From NCBI RefSeq assembly GCF_001296045.1, contig NZ_LJHS01000005.1, forward strand, positions 248,001 through 312,000: a stretch of DNA of 64,000 nucleotides, in the 5' to 3' direction. The position numbers were made by a program, and so were the translations under genes. Position 1 is the stretch's first letter, and each line of letters opens with the position of its first letter. The notes beneath the pieces were generated by a model. It was given only the letters and a program-made list of their open reading frames with translations. It was not told where the DNA came from and searched no databases. Shown piece by piece: positions 18,979 through 27,378 of the stretch. The DNA is from Rhizobium sp. AAP43 (lineage in GTDB: Bacteria; Pseudomonadota; Alphaproteobacteria; Rhizobiales; Rhizobiaceae).

Positions 18979-20760
18979 CTATTGCACCGGCCAGACGTAA
19001 AGCAGGGCCGGAACGGCCACCAGCAGGACCATGAAGGAGAGGGGCAGGCCAAGCCGTGGATAATCGGAAAACTTGTAGCCGCCCGGCCCCATGACCAGCG
19101 TGTTGCACTGATGACCAATCGGAGTGAGGAAGTCGCAACCGGCGCCGATGGCAACTGCCATGAGGAAGGCCTCCGGCTTATAGCCGAGGCCGGTTGCAAA
19201 GCTTGCCGCAATCGGTGCCATCACGAGGACGGTCGCTGCATTGTTCAGGAAGGGCGTGACAGCCATGGCCGTGACCAGGATGAGCGCCACTGTTCCCCAG
19301 GCTGGCATGCCGGACGCCGCCACATTCAGCCAGCCGGCGATGACGTCGCTGCCGCCCGTCGTGCGCAGCGTGTCTGCGACCGGGATAAGGGCGGCCAGCA
19401 TGACGAGGATCGGGCCGTCGACCGCGCGGTAGACCTCACTCACCGGAATGACGCCAAACGCGACCATCGCGAGGGCTGCGGCGAAGAAGGCGATGGCGAC
19501 CGGTGCGAGGCCGACCGCCGTCGCACCCATGGCGATGACGAGAATGGCAAGCGGGATCAGGACATTGCGCGATGTGCCGAGCAGGATTTCCCGCTCCGCC
19601 AATGGCAGGCAGCCAAGCTCGGTCAGGATTGACGGCATTTGCTGGCGCAGACCCTGCAGAAGCACGACATCGCCGGATCGCAGCGTGATCGCGCCAAGAC
19701 GTTCGCGCATGCGCTTGCCTTGGCGGCTGACCGCCAGGAGATTGACGCCATAGGTGTGGACAAGGGACAGTTCCTTGGCTGTCTGACCAATCAGCGGCGA
19801 TCCGCGTCCAACCACGGCCTCGACCGAGGAGAGGTCGCCGCGCTTGCGCCGGTCCGGGCCGCTTTTGCCTGTTCCCTCATTGCCGAGCGACAGATTGGCC
19901 TGGGACACAATTCTGTCGAGGCCTTCAGAAGGACCTTCCAGAAGGATGGTGTCGTCTTCCTGCAGGATGATATCGGGGAAGGGCGAGAGCCGCGTGTCTC
20001 CGCGCAGGATGGCCGTGGCGGTCACCTCGCCCTGTGTCAGTTGCAGCAAGGCGTTGAGCGGCTTTCCGACAAAGGCCGACTGGCCGGGGATGCGAGCCTC
20101 GGTGGTAAAGTTCGAGCTTTCCAGCGCCTCCTGCAATGAGGGATTCTGATTTTCGCGCCGGGGCACCAGCCAATAGAAGAAGATCAGAAAGGCAATGCCG
20201 CCGACCGTCAGAAGGCCTCCGACGGGGGTGAAGTCAAACATCGTGAAGGATTGGCCCGTCATTTCCTGGCGGAGCCGAGAGACGGCAATATTGGGCGAGG
20301 TGCCGATCTGTGTCATCAGGCCACCGAGCAGGGCAGAAAAGGCCATTGGCATCAGAAAAACAGAAACCGGCACGCTGGACTTGCGGGCAAAGCGGAAGGC
20401 CACCGGCATCATGATTGCCAGAGCCCCGATGTTCTTGATGAAGGCGGAGAGGACGGCGACTGAAACCAGCAGCAGCAGCATCTGGCCGTGGAGGGAGCTC
20501 AGGGCAGGGAAGAACCGCTTGATCGCCAGGTCGACCACGCCGGAGCGGGCAACGCCGGCTGACACAACAAGAGCGCTGCCGACAATGATAACAAGATCGT
20601 CGGAGAAGCCGGCAAAGGCATCTTTCGGCGTGACGAGGCCAAGCGCGACCGATGCGATCAGCGCGCCGCAGGCGATGACGTCATATCGCAGCTTCTCCCA
20701 GAGGAATGCCGCCATCATCACGGCAATGAGACTGAAGGAGAGTATCTGCTCGTATGTCAT
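18979..20760 (-). CDS. SLC13/DASS-type permease with central RCK-C (TrkA-C) domains
   Basis: The 593-residue membrane protein has an N-terminal hydrophobic half, two soluble TrkA-C-like regions (about 210-385, with DTILLEGPSEGLDRI and GDVVLLQGLRQQMPSIL), and a C-terminal hydrophobic half with transport motifs such as IGTSPNIAVSRL and PFLNNAATVLVMAPIA. This domain order is typical of SodiTdb/CitT-related anion carriers (sulfate, dicarboxylate). The substrate is not determinable. The ATG at MTYEQILSF is used because upstream codons run through non-coding sequence. Confidence 0.85.
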   Translation of the reverse strand: MTYEQILSFSLIAVMMAAFLWEKLRYDVIACGALIASVALGLVTPKDAFAGFSDDLVIIVGSALVVSAGVARSGVVDLAIKRFFPALSSLHGQMLLLLVSVAVLSAFIKNIGALAIMMPVAFRFARKSSVPVSVFLMPMAFSALLGGLMTQIGTSPNIAVSRLRQEMTGQSFTMFDFTPVGGLLTVGGIAFLIFFYWLVPRRENQNPSLQEALESSNFTTEARIPGQSAFVGKPLNALLQLTQGEVTATAILRGDTRLSPFPDIILQEDDTILLEGPSEGLDRIVSQANLSLGNEGTGKSGPDRRKRGDLSSVEAVVGRGSPLIGQTAKELSLVHTYGVNLLAVSRQGKRMRERLGAITLRSGDVVLLQGLRQQMPSILTELGCLPLAEREILLGTSRNVLIPLAILVIAMGATAVGLAPVAIAFFAAALAMVAFGVIPVSEVYRAVDGPILVMLAALIPVADTLRTTGGSDVIAGWLNVAASGMPAWGTVALILVTAMAVTPFLNNAATVLVMAPIAASFATGLGYKPEAFLMAVAIGAGCDFLTPIGHQCNTLVMGPGGYKFSDYPRLGLPLSFMVLLVAVPALLYVWPVQ

Positions 20761-20852
20761 GGTGCCCCGGCGTTGGTGACGCGTTGGGTGAAGGACTAGA
20801 ACCTGCCTCCAATTCAGGCAAGAGCAAAGGGTTCCCAAGATGTTACTGTGCG

Positions 20853-20883
20853 AAAAAAAATCGGCCCGCCGAAGCAGGCCGAT
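20853..20883 (-). terminator. Intrinsic terminator of terC
   Basis: Stem ATCGGCC/GGCCGAT with a 10-base loop; on the minus strand it is followed by at least seven T. It lies 22 bases after the terC stop. Confidence 0.85.
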
Positions 20884-20905
20884 CGCAGTGCCACATGAGA
20901 TCCGC

Positions 20906-21676
20906 TCAGTGGAGCGATGATGCCGTTGCTTTGGCGATGGCGCGGTCGCGCTCGCGTTTGCGTCGGGCAAACATATTGAGGACCTCGACCAGTGCCGAGA
21001 AGGCCATAGCGGCGTAAATGTACCCCTTCGGCACATGGAAGCCCATGCCTTCGGCAATCAGGGTCGTGCCGATCATCAGGAGGAAGGCCAGCGCCAGCAT
21101 CACGATGGTGGGGTTCTTTTCGATGAAATTGGCAAGCGGTGTCGCTGCGACAAGCATCACGGTAACGGCAGCGAGAACGGCGATTACCATGATCGGCAGA
21201 TGGGGCGTCATGCCAACCGCGGTGATGATGCTGTCGATGGAGAAGACGAGGTCGAGCAGCAGGATCTGGCCAATCGCGCTGGCAAAGGTCGTGGAGGCGG
21301 AGGAGGCGATGAAATCCTCTTCCTGGTCGACTGGGTCGACATTGTGGTGGATTTCCTTGGTGGCCTTCCAGACCAGGAACAGGCCGCCGGCAATCAGGAT
21401 CATGTCCTTCCAGGAGAAGCCATGGCCGAAGAGCTCAAACACCGGCGTTGTCAGCTGGACGATCCAGGCGACCGTTCCGAGTAGCGCAAGGCGCATACCG
21501 AGTGCCAGGCCGATGCCGATGCGGCGTGCCTTTTCGCGCATTTCGGCGGGCAGCTTGTTGGTCAGGATCGAAATGAAGATGAGATTGTCGATGCCGAGCA
21601 CGACTTCCATGACCACGAGGGTCAGGAGGGCGATCCAGGCGGCAGGATCCTGCATGAGGACGGTGATCTGTTCCAT
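20906..21676 (-). CDS. TerC-family integral membrane protein
   Basis: The 256-residue protein has about seven membrane helices and the TerC motifs [15 protein letters not shown] (near 24) and [15 protein letters not shown] (near 135), whose acidic residues are thought to bind Mn2+ or Ca2+. TerC relatives export manganese or help load metal into secreted enzymes. The start with GGAAG upstream is used. It ends with a strong terminator. No yybP-ykoY riboswitch is visible in its short 108-base leader. Confidence 0.88.
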   Translation of the reverse strand: MEQITVLMQDPAAWIALLTLVVMEVVLGIDNLIFISILTNKLPAEMREKARRIGIGLALGMRLALLGTVAWIVQLTTPVFELFGHGFSWKDMILIAGGLFLVWKATKEIHHNVDPVDQEEDFIASSASTTFASAIGQILLLDLVFSIDSIITAVGMTPHLPIMVIAVLAAVTVMLVAATPLANFIEKNPTIVMLALAFLLMIGTTLIAEGMGFHVPKGYIYAAMAFSALVEVLNMFARRKRERDRAIAKATASSLH

Positions 21677-21784
21677 GAATGACTTCCGAGCGAGAAAAGG
21701 GCCGGACAGACATGGTGCAGGACTTGGCATTTGACAAGATGTCGCAACGCCTTGGTGCCGTTATCGCTTGGTTTGCTCGGTCGC

Positions 21785-22540
21785 TCAGATCGTTCGGTCG
21801 CGACGACCATAGGCTGCCAGAAACACCGCCAGGCCGCTTTCGATGACGCGGGCGATCTCGTCGTCGGATGGCCGCTGCTCGTAGTCGTTGAACAGAGAAC
21901 CTTTGAAGAAGGAGCCCGCCGTCAACTCGATGAACTGGCTGGCTGCCAGCGAGGTATCGTCAATATAGAAGACGCCTGCTTCGACATGCTTGTCGAGATA
22001 GTTCTTCAACACCGATCTGGCATTTGTCGGAGAGCCGGCGAAGAAGCGCTGACAAAGTGTTGGCATGCGGTCGACAACCCCGAGCAGGATGCGCATGGCG
22101 GGGATCATCTCGCTGTCAAAGATCTGTCGTGCGAAGGCGTGGCCGAAGCGGCGCAGTCCCTCGATCGGTTCCGGGCTTTGAGCAAGGAGTTCACGGATGC
22201 TTTCGGCGAAGAGGCCCTTGGCCCGTTCAATCAGGGCGGCGAAAAGCTCTTCCTTGCTCTGGAAGTAGACGTAGATCGTGCCCTTGGACACGCCAGCTTC
22301 GCGCGTCACGTCGTTCATGCTGGCGGCGTCATAACCCATCTTCATGAAGACACGCTTGGCGCCATCGAGGATCTGGCCACGCTTCACCGGATCCGCACCG
22401 GCGGCAAAGCGGCCGGCAATCATCCGGGCGCATGGGTCTTTTGCATCCGCCGACGGCTCCTGCGCCGCACCTACTTCGCTCTTCAATTCTTGCATCGTTA
22501 ACCGTTCATCTGGTGAATGCACGTGTTGCCCGATCTTCAT
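21785..22540 (-). CDS. TetR-family repressor of the adjacent efflux pump
   Basis: The 251-residue regulator has a longer than usual N-terminus (about 40 residues) and then a TetR HTH (RGQILDGAKRVFMKMGYDAA; EAGVSKGTIYVYFQSKEELF, about 40-85). The C-terminal ligand domain resembles the AcrR C-terminal type. It is divergent from emrA/emrB-type genes, and a 23-base palindrome lies between them, so it most likely represses the pump and itself. GAGG 7 bases before the ATG supports this start. Confidence 0.87.
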   Translation of the reverse strand: MKIGQHVHSPDERLTMQELKSEVGAAQEPSADAKDPCARMIAGRFAAGADPVKRGQILDGAKRVFMKMGYDAASMNDVTREAGVSKGTIYVYFQSKEELFAALIERAKGLFAESIRELLAQSPEPIEGLRRFGHAFARQIFDSEMIPAMRILLGVVDRMPTLCQRFFAGSPTNARSVLKNYLDKHVEAGVFYIDDTSLAASQFIELTAGSFFKGSLFNDYEQRPSDDEIARVIESGLAVFLAAYGRRDRTI

Positions 22541-22582
22541 CGATCTGCCTCTTGATATGGACGAGAAAACCTTTTATGTCAA

Positions 22583-22605
22583 TCGAACCGAACGGTTTAG
22601 TTCGA
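22583..22605. promoter_or_regulatory. Probable TetR operator
   Basis: A 23-base dyad with arms TCGAAC and GTTCGA and inner pairs AAC/GTT: 9 of 11 positions pair. It sits midway between the divergent TetR and emrA-type genes, 31 bases before the chosen emrA start. Confidence 0.6.
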
Positions 22606-22635
22606 TTAACAATTCTCTTACTCCCGGTCCCAGAC

Positions 22636-23835
22636 ATGTCCGCCACGCAAAGATCCACCGCCCTTCGTTCGAACTCCGCACCCGTCGAGGCTGACGAAGC
22701 CGTGTCGGAGACAGGTCGGGAACCGGGAAGCCCATCCGAAGTCGCAGGCCCTGAAGCCCTCGTTGCTCCGGCCGCGAAGAAGCGCCGCAGCCCTGTCCTC
22801 CCGGTAATTGCCCTGGCGCTTCTCGGCGCCGCCGGTTGGTATGGTTATGGCTGGTGGACCGAAGGTCGCTTCATGGTGTCTACCGAAGATGCCTATATCC
22901 AGGGCGACATCGCGATCATTTCGCCGAAGGTCTCCGGCTATGTGGCTAAAGTAGATGTGAAGAGCAACCAGGCTGTGCGGGCTGGCGATCCGCTGGTAAC
23001 GCTGGATGGCGGCGACTATCAGATTGCGTTTGATCAGGCCGAAGCCAATCGTCGGAGTGCAGAGCTCGCGGTCAGCCGTATCGATGCCCAGATCATCGGT
23101 GGCAATGCGAGCGTTGCTCAGGCCAAGGCGCAACTCGGTGCCTTGCAGGCAGCCGTCCGTGGTGCTGAAATCAATGCCAAGCGTGCCAGTGACCTCGCGT
23201 CGAAGTCGGTTGGTACGACGGCTGATCTCGACAATGCCTCGGTCGTGCTGGAGCAGGCCAAGGCCAATCTCGTCGCCGGAGAGGCGGCCGTCGCGTCGTC
23301 GGAAGCCAATCTGTCGCTGCTGAAAGCACAGCGCGATGAGGCGCTGAACAGCATCAAGGTTGCTGCGCTGGCGGTCGACAAGGCAAAACGGGACCTCGAT
23401 TTCACAGTCCTCAAGGCTCCATACGACGGTATCGTCGGCAATCTTTCGGTACAGACCGGCGACCTCGTCTCGGCCGGCAAGCGACTTGCCGCGCTGGTGC
23501 CGACGAGCGAGCTTTTCATCGAGGCCAATTTCAAGGAAACCCAGATTGCGCATCTGGAGCCGGGTTCCAAGGTCAATATCCATGTTGACGCTTACGGCGA
23601 TCAGCCGCTTGAGGGCACCGTGACCTCCATCGCGCCTGCTTCGGGTGCCGTCTTCTCGATGCTGCCGGCGGAAAACGCGACAGGCAACTTCACCAAGGTC
23701 GTGCAGCGGGTTCCGGTCCGCATTGCGCTGCCTAAGGAGGCTTTGGCTGAAGGCCACTTGCGCGCAGGTCTGAGTGTCATCGTCGATGTCGACATGCGCA
23801 CTGCACCGGCTGCGCAGGCGCTGGCTGCCAAGTAA
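22636..23835 (+). CDS. emrA: EmrA-type membrane fusion protein (HlyD family)
   Basis: The 399-residue periplasmic adaptor has one N-terminal membrane helix (about 53-72), the biotinyl-lipoyl half motifs (VSTEDAYIQGDIAIISPKVS near 85; APYDGIVGNLSVQTGD near 265), a long helical hairpin between them, and a beta-barrel domain ending LRAGLSVIVDVDM. It links EmrB to an outer-membrane channel. No strong ribosome binding site precedes the ATG at 22636; the alternative ATG at 22576 would lie upstream of the operator and is disfavoured. Confidence 0.87.
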   Translation: MSATQRSTALRSNSAPVEADEAVSETGREPGSPSEVAGPEALVAPAAKKRRSPVLPVIALALLGAAGWYGYGWWTEGRFMVSTEDAYIQGDIAIISPKVSGYVAKVDVKSNQAVRAGDPLVTLDGGDYQIAFDQAEANRRSAELAVSRIDAQIIGGNASVAQAKAQLGALQAAVRGAEINAKRASDLASKSVGTTADLDNASVVLEQAKANLVAGEAAVASSEANLSLLKAQRDEALNSIKVAALAVDKAKRDLDFTVLKAPYDGIVGNLSVQTGDLVSAGKRLAALVPTSELFIEANFKETQIAHLEPGSKVNIHVDAYGDQPLEGTVTSIAPASGAVFSMLPAENATGNFTKVVQRVPVRIALPKEALAEGHLRAGLSVIVDVDMRTAPAAQALAAK

Positions 23836-23869
23836 CGTCGGGTCGATCAGCTTTCGAAAGGGCCGTGTC

Positions 23870-25459
23870 ATGGCCGCAGCAACAGCACAGGGTGCCGTTC
23901 CCGCATCCGGGATCGGCGCGGAAGAGCGCATGGATCCGAAGCGCCTCGTCGCCTTTCTGGCGATGGTCTTCGGCATGTTCATGTCTATCCTCGATATTCA
24001 GATCGTTTCGGCGTCGCTGTCCGAGATCCAGGCCGGCCTTGGAGCCGGTTCGGACGAGATCGCCTGGGTGCAGACGTCCTACCTGATCGCCGAAGTCATC
24101 ATGATCCCGCTGTCGGGCGTTCTTGCCCGCATCCTGTCGACGCGGGTTCTTTTCACCTTCTGTGCGGCCGGTTTCACCCTGGCCAGCGCCTTGTGCGCGA
24201 CAGCAACGAATATCGAGCAGATGATCGTCTACCGAGCGATCCAGGGCTTTATCGGCGGCGGCATGATCCCCTCCGTCTTCGCGGCCGCCTTCACAATCTT
24301 CCCGCCCTCCAAGCGCAATATCGTCTCGCCGATGGTGGGGCTTGTGGCCACGCTTGCACCAACGGTTGGCCCCACGATCGGCGGCTATATCAGCCATGCC
24401 ATGTCCTGGCATTGGCTGTTCCTGATCAACGTCATTCCAGGCGTCCTTGTTGCGGCTGCCGCCTGGAGCCTGATTGACTTCGACAAGCCCGACCTGAAGC
24501 TTCTGAAGAAGTTCGACTGGTGGGGGCTTGCCGCGATGGCGATCTTCCTCGGTACGATGGAGTTTGTGCTTGAAGAGGGCAATAACAAGGACTGGTTCAA
24601 CGACCATCATATCGTCATGGGCACGGTTGCCATGGTGGTGGGCGGCGCGATCTTCTTCTGGCGCGTGTTCAGAGTGGAGTTGCCGGTCGTTGATTTGCGA
24701 GCCTTCTCCAATGCCAATTTTGCGTTCGGCTCGTTGTTTTCCTTCGTGATGGGGGTCGGGCTCTATGGTCTGACCTACCTCTACCCACTTTATCTTGGGC
24801 GTATCCGCGGTTACGACTCGCTGATGATCGGGGAGACCATGTTCGTCTCTGGCGCAGCAATGTTCATCACCGCTCCGATTGCCGGCATCCTGTCGAGCAA
24901 ACTCGATCCGCGCGTGATGATGATGATCGGCTTCGGCGGTTTCGCCATCGGTACTTATATGATGACCGGGATCACGGCCGACTGGGACTTCTACGAATTG
25001 CTGGTGCCGCAGATCCTGCGCGGCTGCTCGTTGATGATCTGCATGGTGCCGATCAACAATCTGGCGCTTGGCACTCTGCCGCCCGAGCGCATGAAGAACG
25101 CGTCCGGCCTGTTCAATCTGACGCGCAACCTTGGCGGCGCGGTAGGGCTCGCAATCATCAATACCATGCTGACCCAGCGCTCGGACGATCACTATGCAAG
25201 GCTCTCCGAGCAGCTTCACTGGGGCAACCAGTCGGCGCTCGACTGGCTCGCAAGCGTCGGCGCGAACTATGACGGCTATGGACTGGACGGGACGACAGTC
25301 GCGGTTCAGAAGCTGTCCGGTGTTGCCACCCAGCAGGCTTGGCTCCTGTCCTTCATGGACGTGTTCCTGACGCTTACCGTGCTCTTCGGTGCTCTGGTGG
25401 TGCTTGCCATGCTGTTGCAGAAGCCGAAGTCCGCAGCACCGGCGGGTGCCGGTCACTGA
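23870..25459 (+). CDS. emrB: EmrB-type MFS multidrug exporter (DHA2, 14 helices)
   Basis: The 529-residue protein has the DHA2 signature motifs LDIQIVSASLSEIQ (near 42), WVQTSYLIAEVIMIPLSG and GFIGGGMIPSVFAAAF, and about 14 membrane helices. It should be the drug/proton antiporter partner of the adaptor encoded 34 bases upstream. AAAGGG precedes the ATG. The last hydrophilic residues are rich in Lys, Ala and Pro. Confidence 0.9.
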   Translation: MAAATAQGAVPASGIGAEERMDPKRLVAFLAMVFGMFMSILDIQIVSASLSEIQAGLGAGSDEIAWVQTSYLIAEVIMIPLSGVLARILSTRVLFTFCAAGFTLASALCATATNIEQMIVYRAIQGFIGGGMIPSVFAAAFTIFPPSKRNIVSPMVGLVATLAPTVGPTIGGYISHAMSWHWLFLINVIPGVLVAAAAWSLIDFDKPDLKLLKKFDWWGLAAMAIFLGTMEFVLEEGNNKDWFNDHHIVMGTVAMVVGGAIFFWRVFRVELPVVDLRAFSNANFAFGSLFSFVMGVGLYGLTYLYPLYLGRIRGYDSLMIGETMFVSGAAMFITAPIAGILSSKLDPRVMMMIGFGGFAIGTYMMTGITADWDFYELLVPQILRGCSLMICMVPINNLALGTLPPERMKNASGLFNLTRNLGGAVGLAIINTMLTQRSDDHYARLSEQLHWGNQSALDWLASVGANYDGYGLDGTTVAVQKLSGVATQQAWLLSFMDVFLTLTVLFGALVVLAMLLQKPKSAAPAGAGH

Positions 25460-25557
25460 GGTTGTGCCCGGATTTGCGATTCTCGGTTGCGGTGTAATAT
25501 TTCTCGTGTGCAACCTCGGCAATGCTGCCGGGGTTGGTCGGCACGAGGAGCACTCAA

Positions 25558-26205
25558 ATGAACGAGCAAATCGCAGCGCAGGCCCTGGCAGATTTTGTCA
25601 GCCGCTATTCCGGCATTCATATCGAATCCACGTCGGCAACCCCGGTGAACTACAGTGGCGTTCTCTACAATGTGGACGGCAGCACCCCTGATCCAAAGAT
25701 CGACGGTGCGACCTGGAAACAGCTGTTGATCAACTATGGCATCAACAGCACCTGCTATGTGACGTCTCCGCTGCCGGGTGGCAGCACGAGCCATCCGCAA
25801 TTCAGCGTCGGCGGCCATATGACGGCGAACGCCGACGGTTCCGTGCCCACGGGCGGGTCCTGCTACCTGATGCCGCTATGTTATTGGCATAACAGCACGT
25901 CGAACAATGGTGTGGCCTTCCAGCATACCAATACTTACATGCTGCAACTCTCCGGATATATGCAAGGGGAACTCGCCGCCACCTTCCTCGCGCGCATGCC
26001 GGGGGACGCACCCTTGCGGATAGTGGGCGCTGACGGCAACCAGTTGACGATCCAGCCAGTCGACGGGCCAGGCCTCTCGGCGATGAAAACGCCGGGCATG
26101 ACCGATGAGCCTCAGCTCGCCCTTCCGCCTCACTACATCGTATTCCGGCAGGTCGAAGAGGCGGGGCGCATGCGCTATGTGATCGAGGAAGTCGCTCTGC
26201 CGTAG
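25558..26205 (+). CDS. Conserved-looking hypothetical protein with Cys/His pattern
   Basis: The 215-residue protein has no signal peptide and no membrane helix. I do not recognise the family. The central part contains TSHPQFSVGGHM, then GGSCYLMPLCYWHN and an AFQHT segment, a spacing of His and Cys that could form a metal site. GAGGAG lies 6-11 bases before the ATG. A possible -10 (TAATAT, 25495) is in the 98-base leader, so it is probably transcribed separately from emrAB. Codon use resembles its neighbours. Confidence 0.7.
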   Translation: MNEQIAAQALADFVSRYSGIHIESTSATPVNYSGVLYNVDGSTPDPKIDGATWKQLLINYGINSTCYVTSPLPGGSTSHPQFSVGGHMTANADGSVPTGGSCYLMPLCYWHNSTSNNGVAFQHTNTYMLQLSGYMQGELAATFLARMPGDAPLRIVGADGNQLTIQPVDGPGLSAMKTPGMTDEPQLALPPHYIVFRQVEEAGRMRYVIEEVALP

Positions 26206-26250
26206 CTCTTCCTTGGCCACCGGAAAGAGTCGATTGCAAGGTCTTCGACA

Positions 26251-26291
26251 AAATCTGAGGTACGTACATCGAAATCTGATTTACGTACCTC
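26251..26291. promoter_or_regulatory. Tandem LacI-type operators before the xyl regulator gene
   Basis: The block AAATCTGA-N2-TACGTAC occurs twice, at 26251-26267 and 26272-26288, exactly 21 bases apart. Each contains a palindrome centred on CG (GTACGTAC in the first), as LacI-family operators do. The outer arms GAGGTACGTA and TACGTACCTC also form a perfect 10-bp inverted repeat. They lie 35 bases before the lacI-family start. Confidence 0.65.
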
Positions 26292-26325
26292 ATTCTCTGG
26301 TGTAGGACAGGCGCCGGAGGAGAGC

Positions 26326-27351
26326 ATGAAACCCACAGTCCATGATATCGCCACTCGCGCGGGCGTCAGCCTTGCCACGGTCGACCGCGTGTTGAACCGG
26401 CGTCCGGGTGTGAGTGCTGCGACGCGTGGCAAGGTTGACCAGGCGGTCATGGAGCTGGGTTTCGTGCGCGATGTGGCGGCGGCGAACCTTGCCAAAGGAC
26501 GCGTTTATCCGCTGACCTTCATCATTCCCTTCAACGACAATTCCTTTATGCACGGTTTGCGCGCGAGGCTTGAGGAGGCGCGGGAGAGGGCTGCCGTTGA
26601 GCGGATCGCGATCCGGCTCATTGATGTGCCAGCCTTCGATGCGCAGGCACTTGCGCAGGCGCTCGATCAGGCGGCGGCGGAAAATCCCGCCGGCATTGCC
26701 TTCGTCGCCGTCGATGCGCCGGAGGTGGCGATGGCTGCCCAGCGTGCCGTTACAGCCGGTATCCCGCTCGTCACGCTCGTTTCTGATCTGTCCGGCACGC
26801 TGCGGGATCACTATGCCGGCATCGACAATGCCGCTGCCGGGCGGACGGCCGCTAGCCTGATCGGACGCTTCCTCAGCGGGCGCCGCGGCACGGTCGCCGT
26901 TCTGGCCGGGTCCATGCTGGTGCGCGACCATCGTGAACGTTGTGATGCCTTTGCCAAGGTGATGACGGATGATTTTTCCGGCTTCGGACTGCTGCCGGTG
27001 CTGGAGGGGCGTGACGATCCGGCAACGGTCGAGGCCATCGTTGGCGATCTCTTTGCGCAACGCGACGACATTGTCGGGCTCTACAGTCTGGGGGCCGGCA
27101 ATCGCGGGCTTGTCCGGGCGCTCGCGAAGCTTGCTCCTGCCGACCGGCCGGTGGTGATCGCGCATGAGTTGACCGAGACGACGCGCGAGGCATTGCACAG
27201 CGGGCTGATCGATGCCGTGCTCAACCAGGATGCGGGCCATGAAGTGCGCAGCGCCATTCGCGTGCTGAAGGCGAAGGCCGACGGGCTTCCGGTGGTCACG
27301 GCCCAGGAGCGCATTCGTATCGACATATTCTTGAAGGACAATCTGCCCTGA
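26326..27351 (+). CDS. LacI-family regulator of the xylose genes
   Basis: The 341-residue regulator has the LacI HTH (VHDIATRAGVSLATVDRVLN, residues 4-24) with hinge region, then a periplasmic-binding-protein-like sensor domain from about 62. It is the first gene before xylB and xylA on the same strand, 27 bases from xylB, so it is co-transcribed with its likely targets and probably autoregulated through the operators upstream. GGAGGAG precedes the ATG. Confidence 0.88.
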   Translation: MKPTVHDIATRAGVSLATVDRVLNRRPGVSAATRGKVDQAVMELGFVRDVAAANLAKGRVYPLTFIIPFNDNSFMHGLRARLEEARERAAVERIAIRLIDVPAFDAQALAQALDQAAAENPAGIAFVAVDAPEVAMAAQRAVTAGIPLVTLVSDLSGTLRDHYAGIDNAAAGRTAASLIGRFLSGRRGTVAVLAGSMLVRDHRERCDAFAKVMTDDFSGFGLLPVLEGRDDPATVEAIVGDLFAQRDDIVGLYSLGAGNRGLVRALAKLAPADRPVVIAHELTETTREALHSGLIDAVLNQDAGHEVRSAIRVLKAKADGLPVVTAQERIRIDIFLKDNLP

Positions 27352-27378
27352 AGGCAGAGGCAATGAGGAGGCTACCCC

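Noticed and set aside
18755..19000. Plus-strand frame across the candidate small RNA
   Set aside because: It runs through a strong terminator stem and T-tract and lacks a ribosome binding site.
21677..21784. yybP-ykoY manganese riboswitch before terC
   Set aside because: The leader is only 108 bases and shows no matching helices; nothing supports it.
23777..25522. Long minus-strand frame opposite the EmrB-type gene
   Set aside because: It mirrors a clear MFS exporter, has no ribosome binding site, and its His/Arg/Gln-rich composition is typical of the antisense of high-GC genes.
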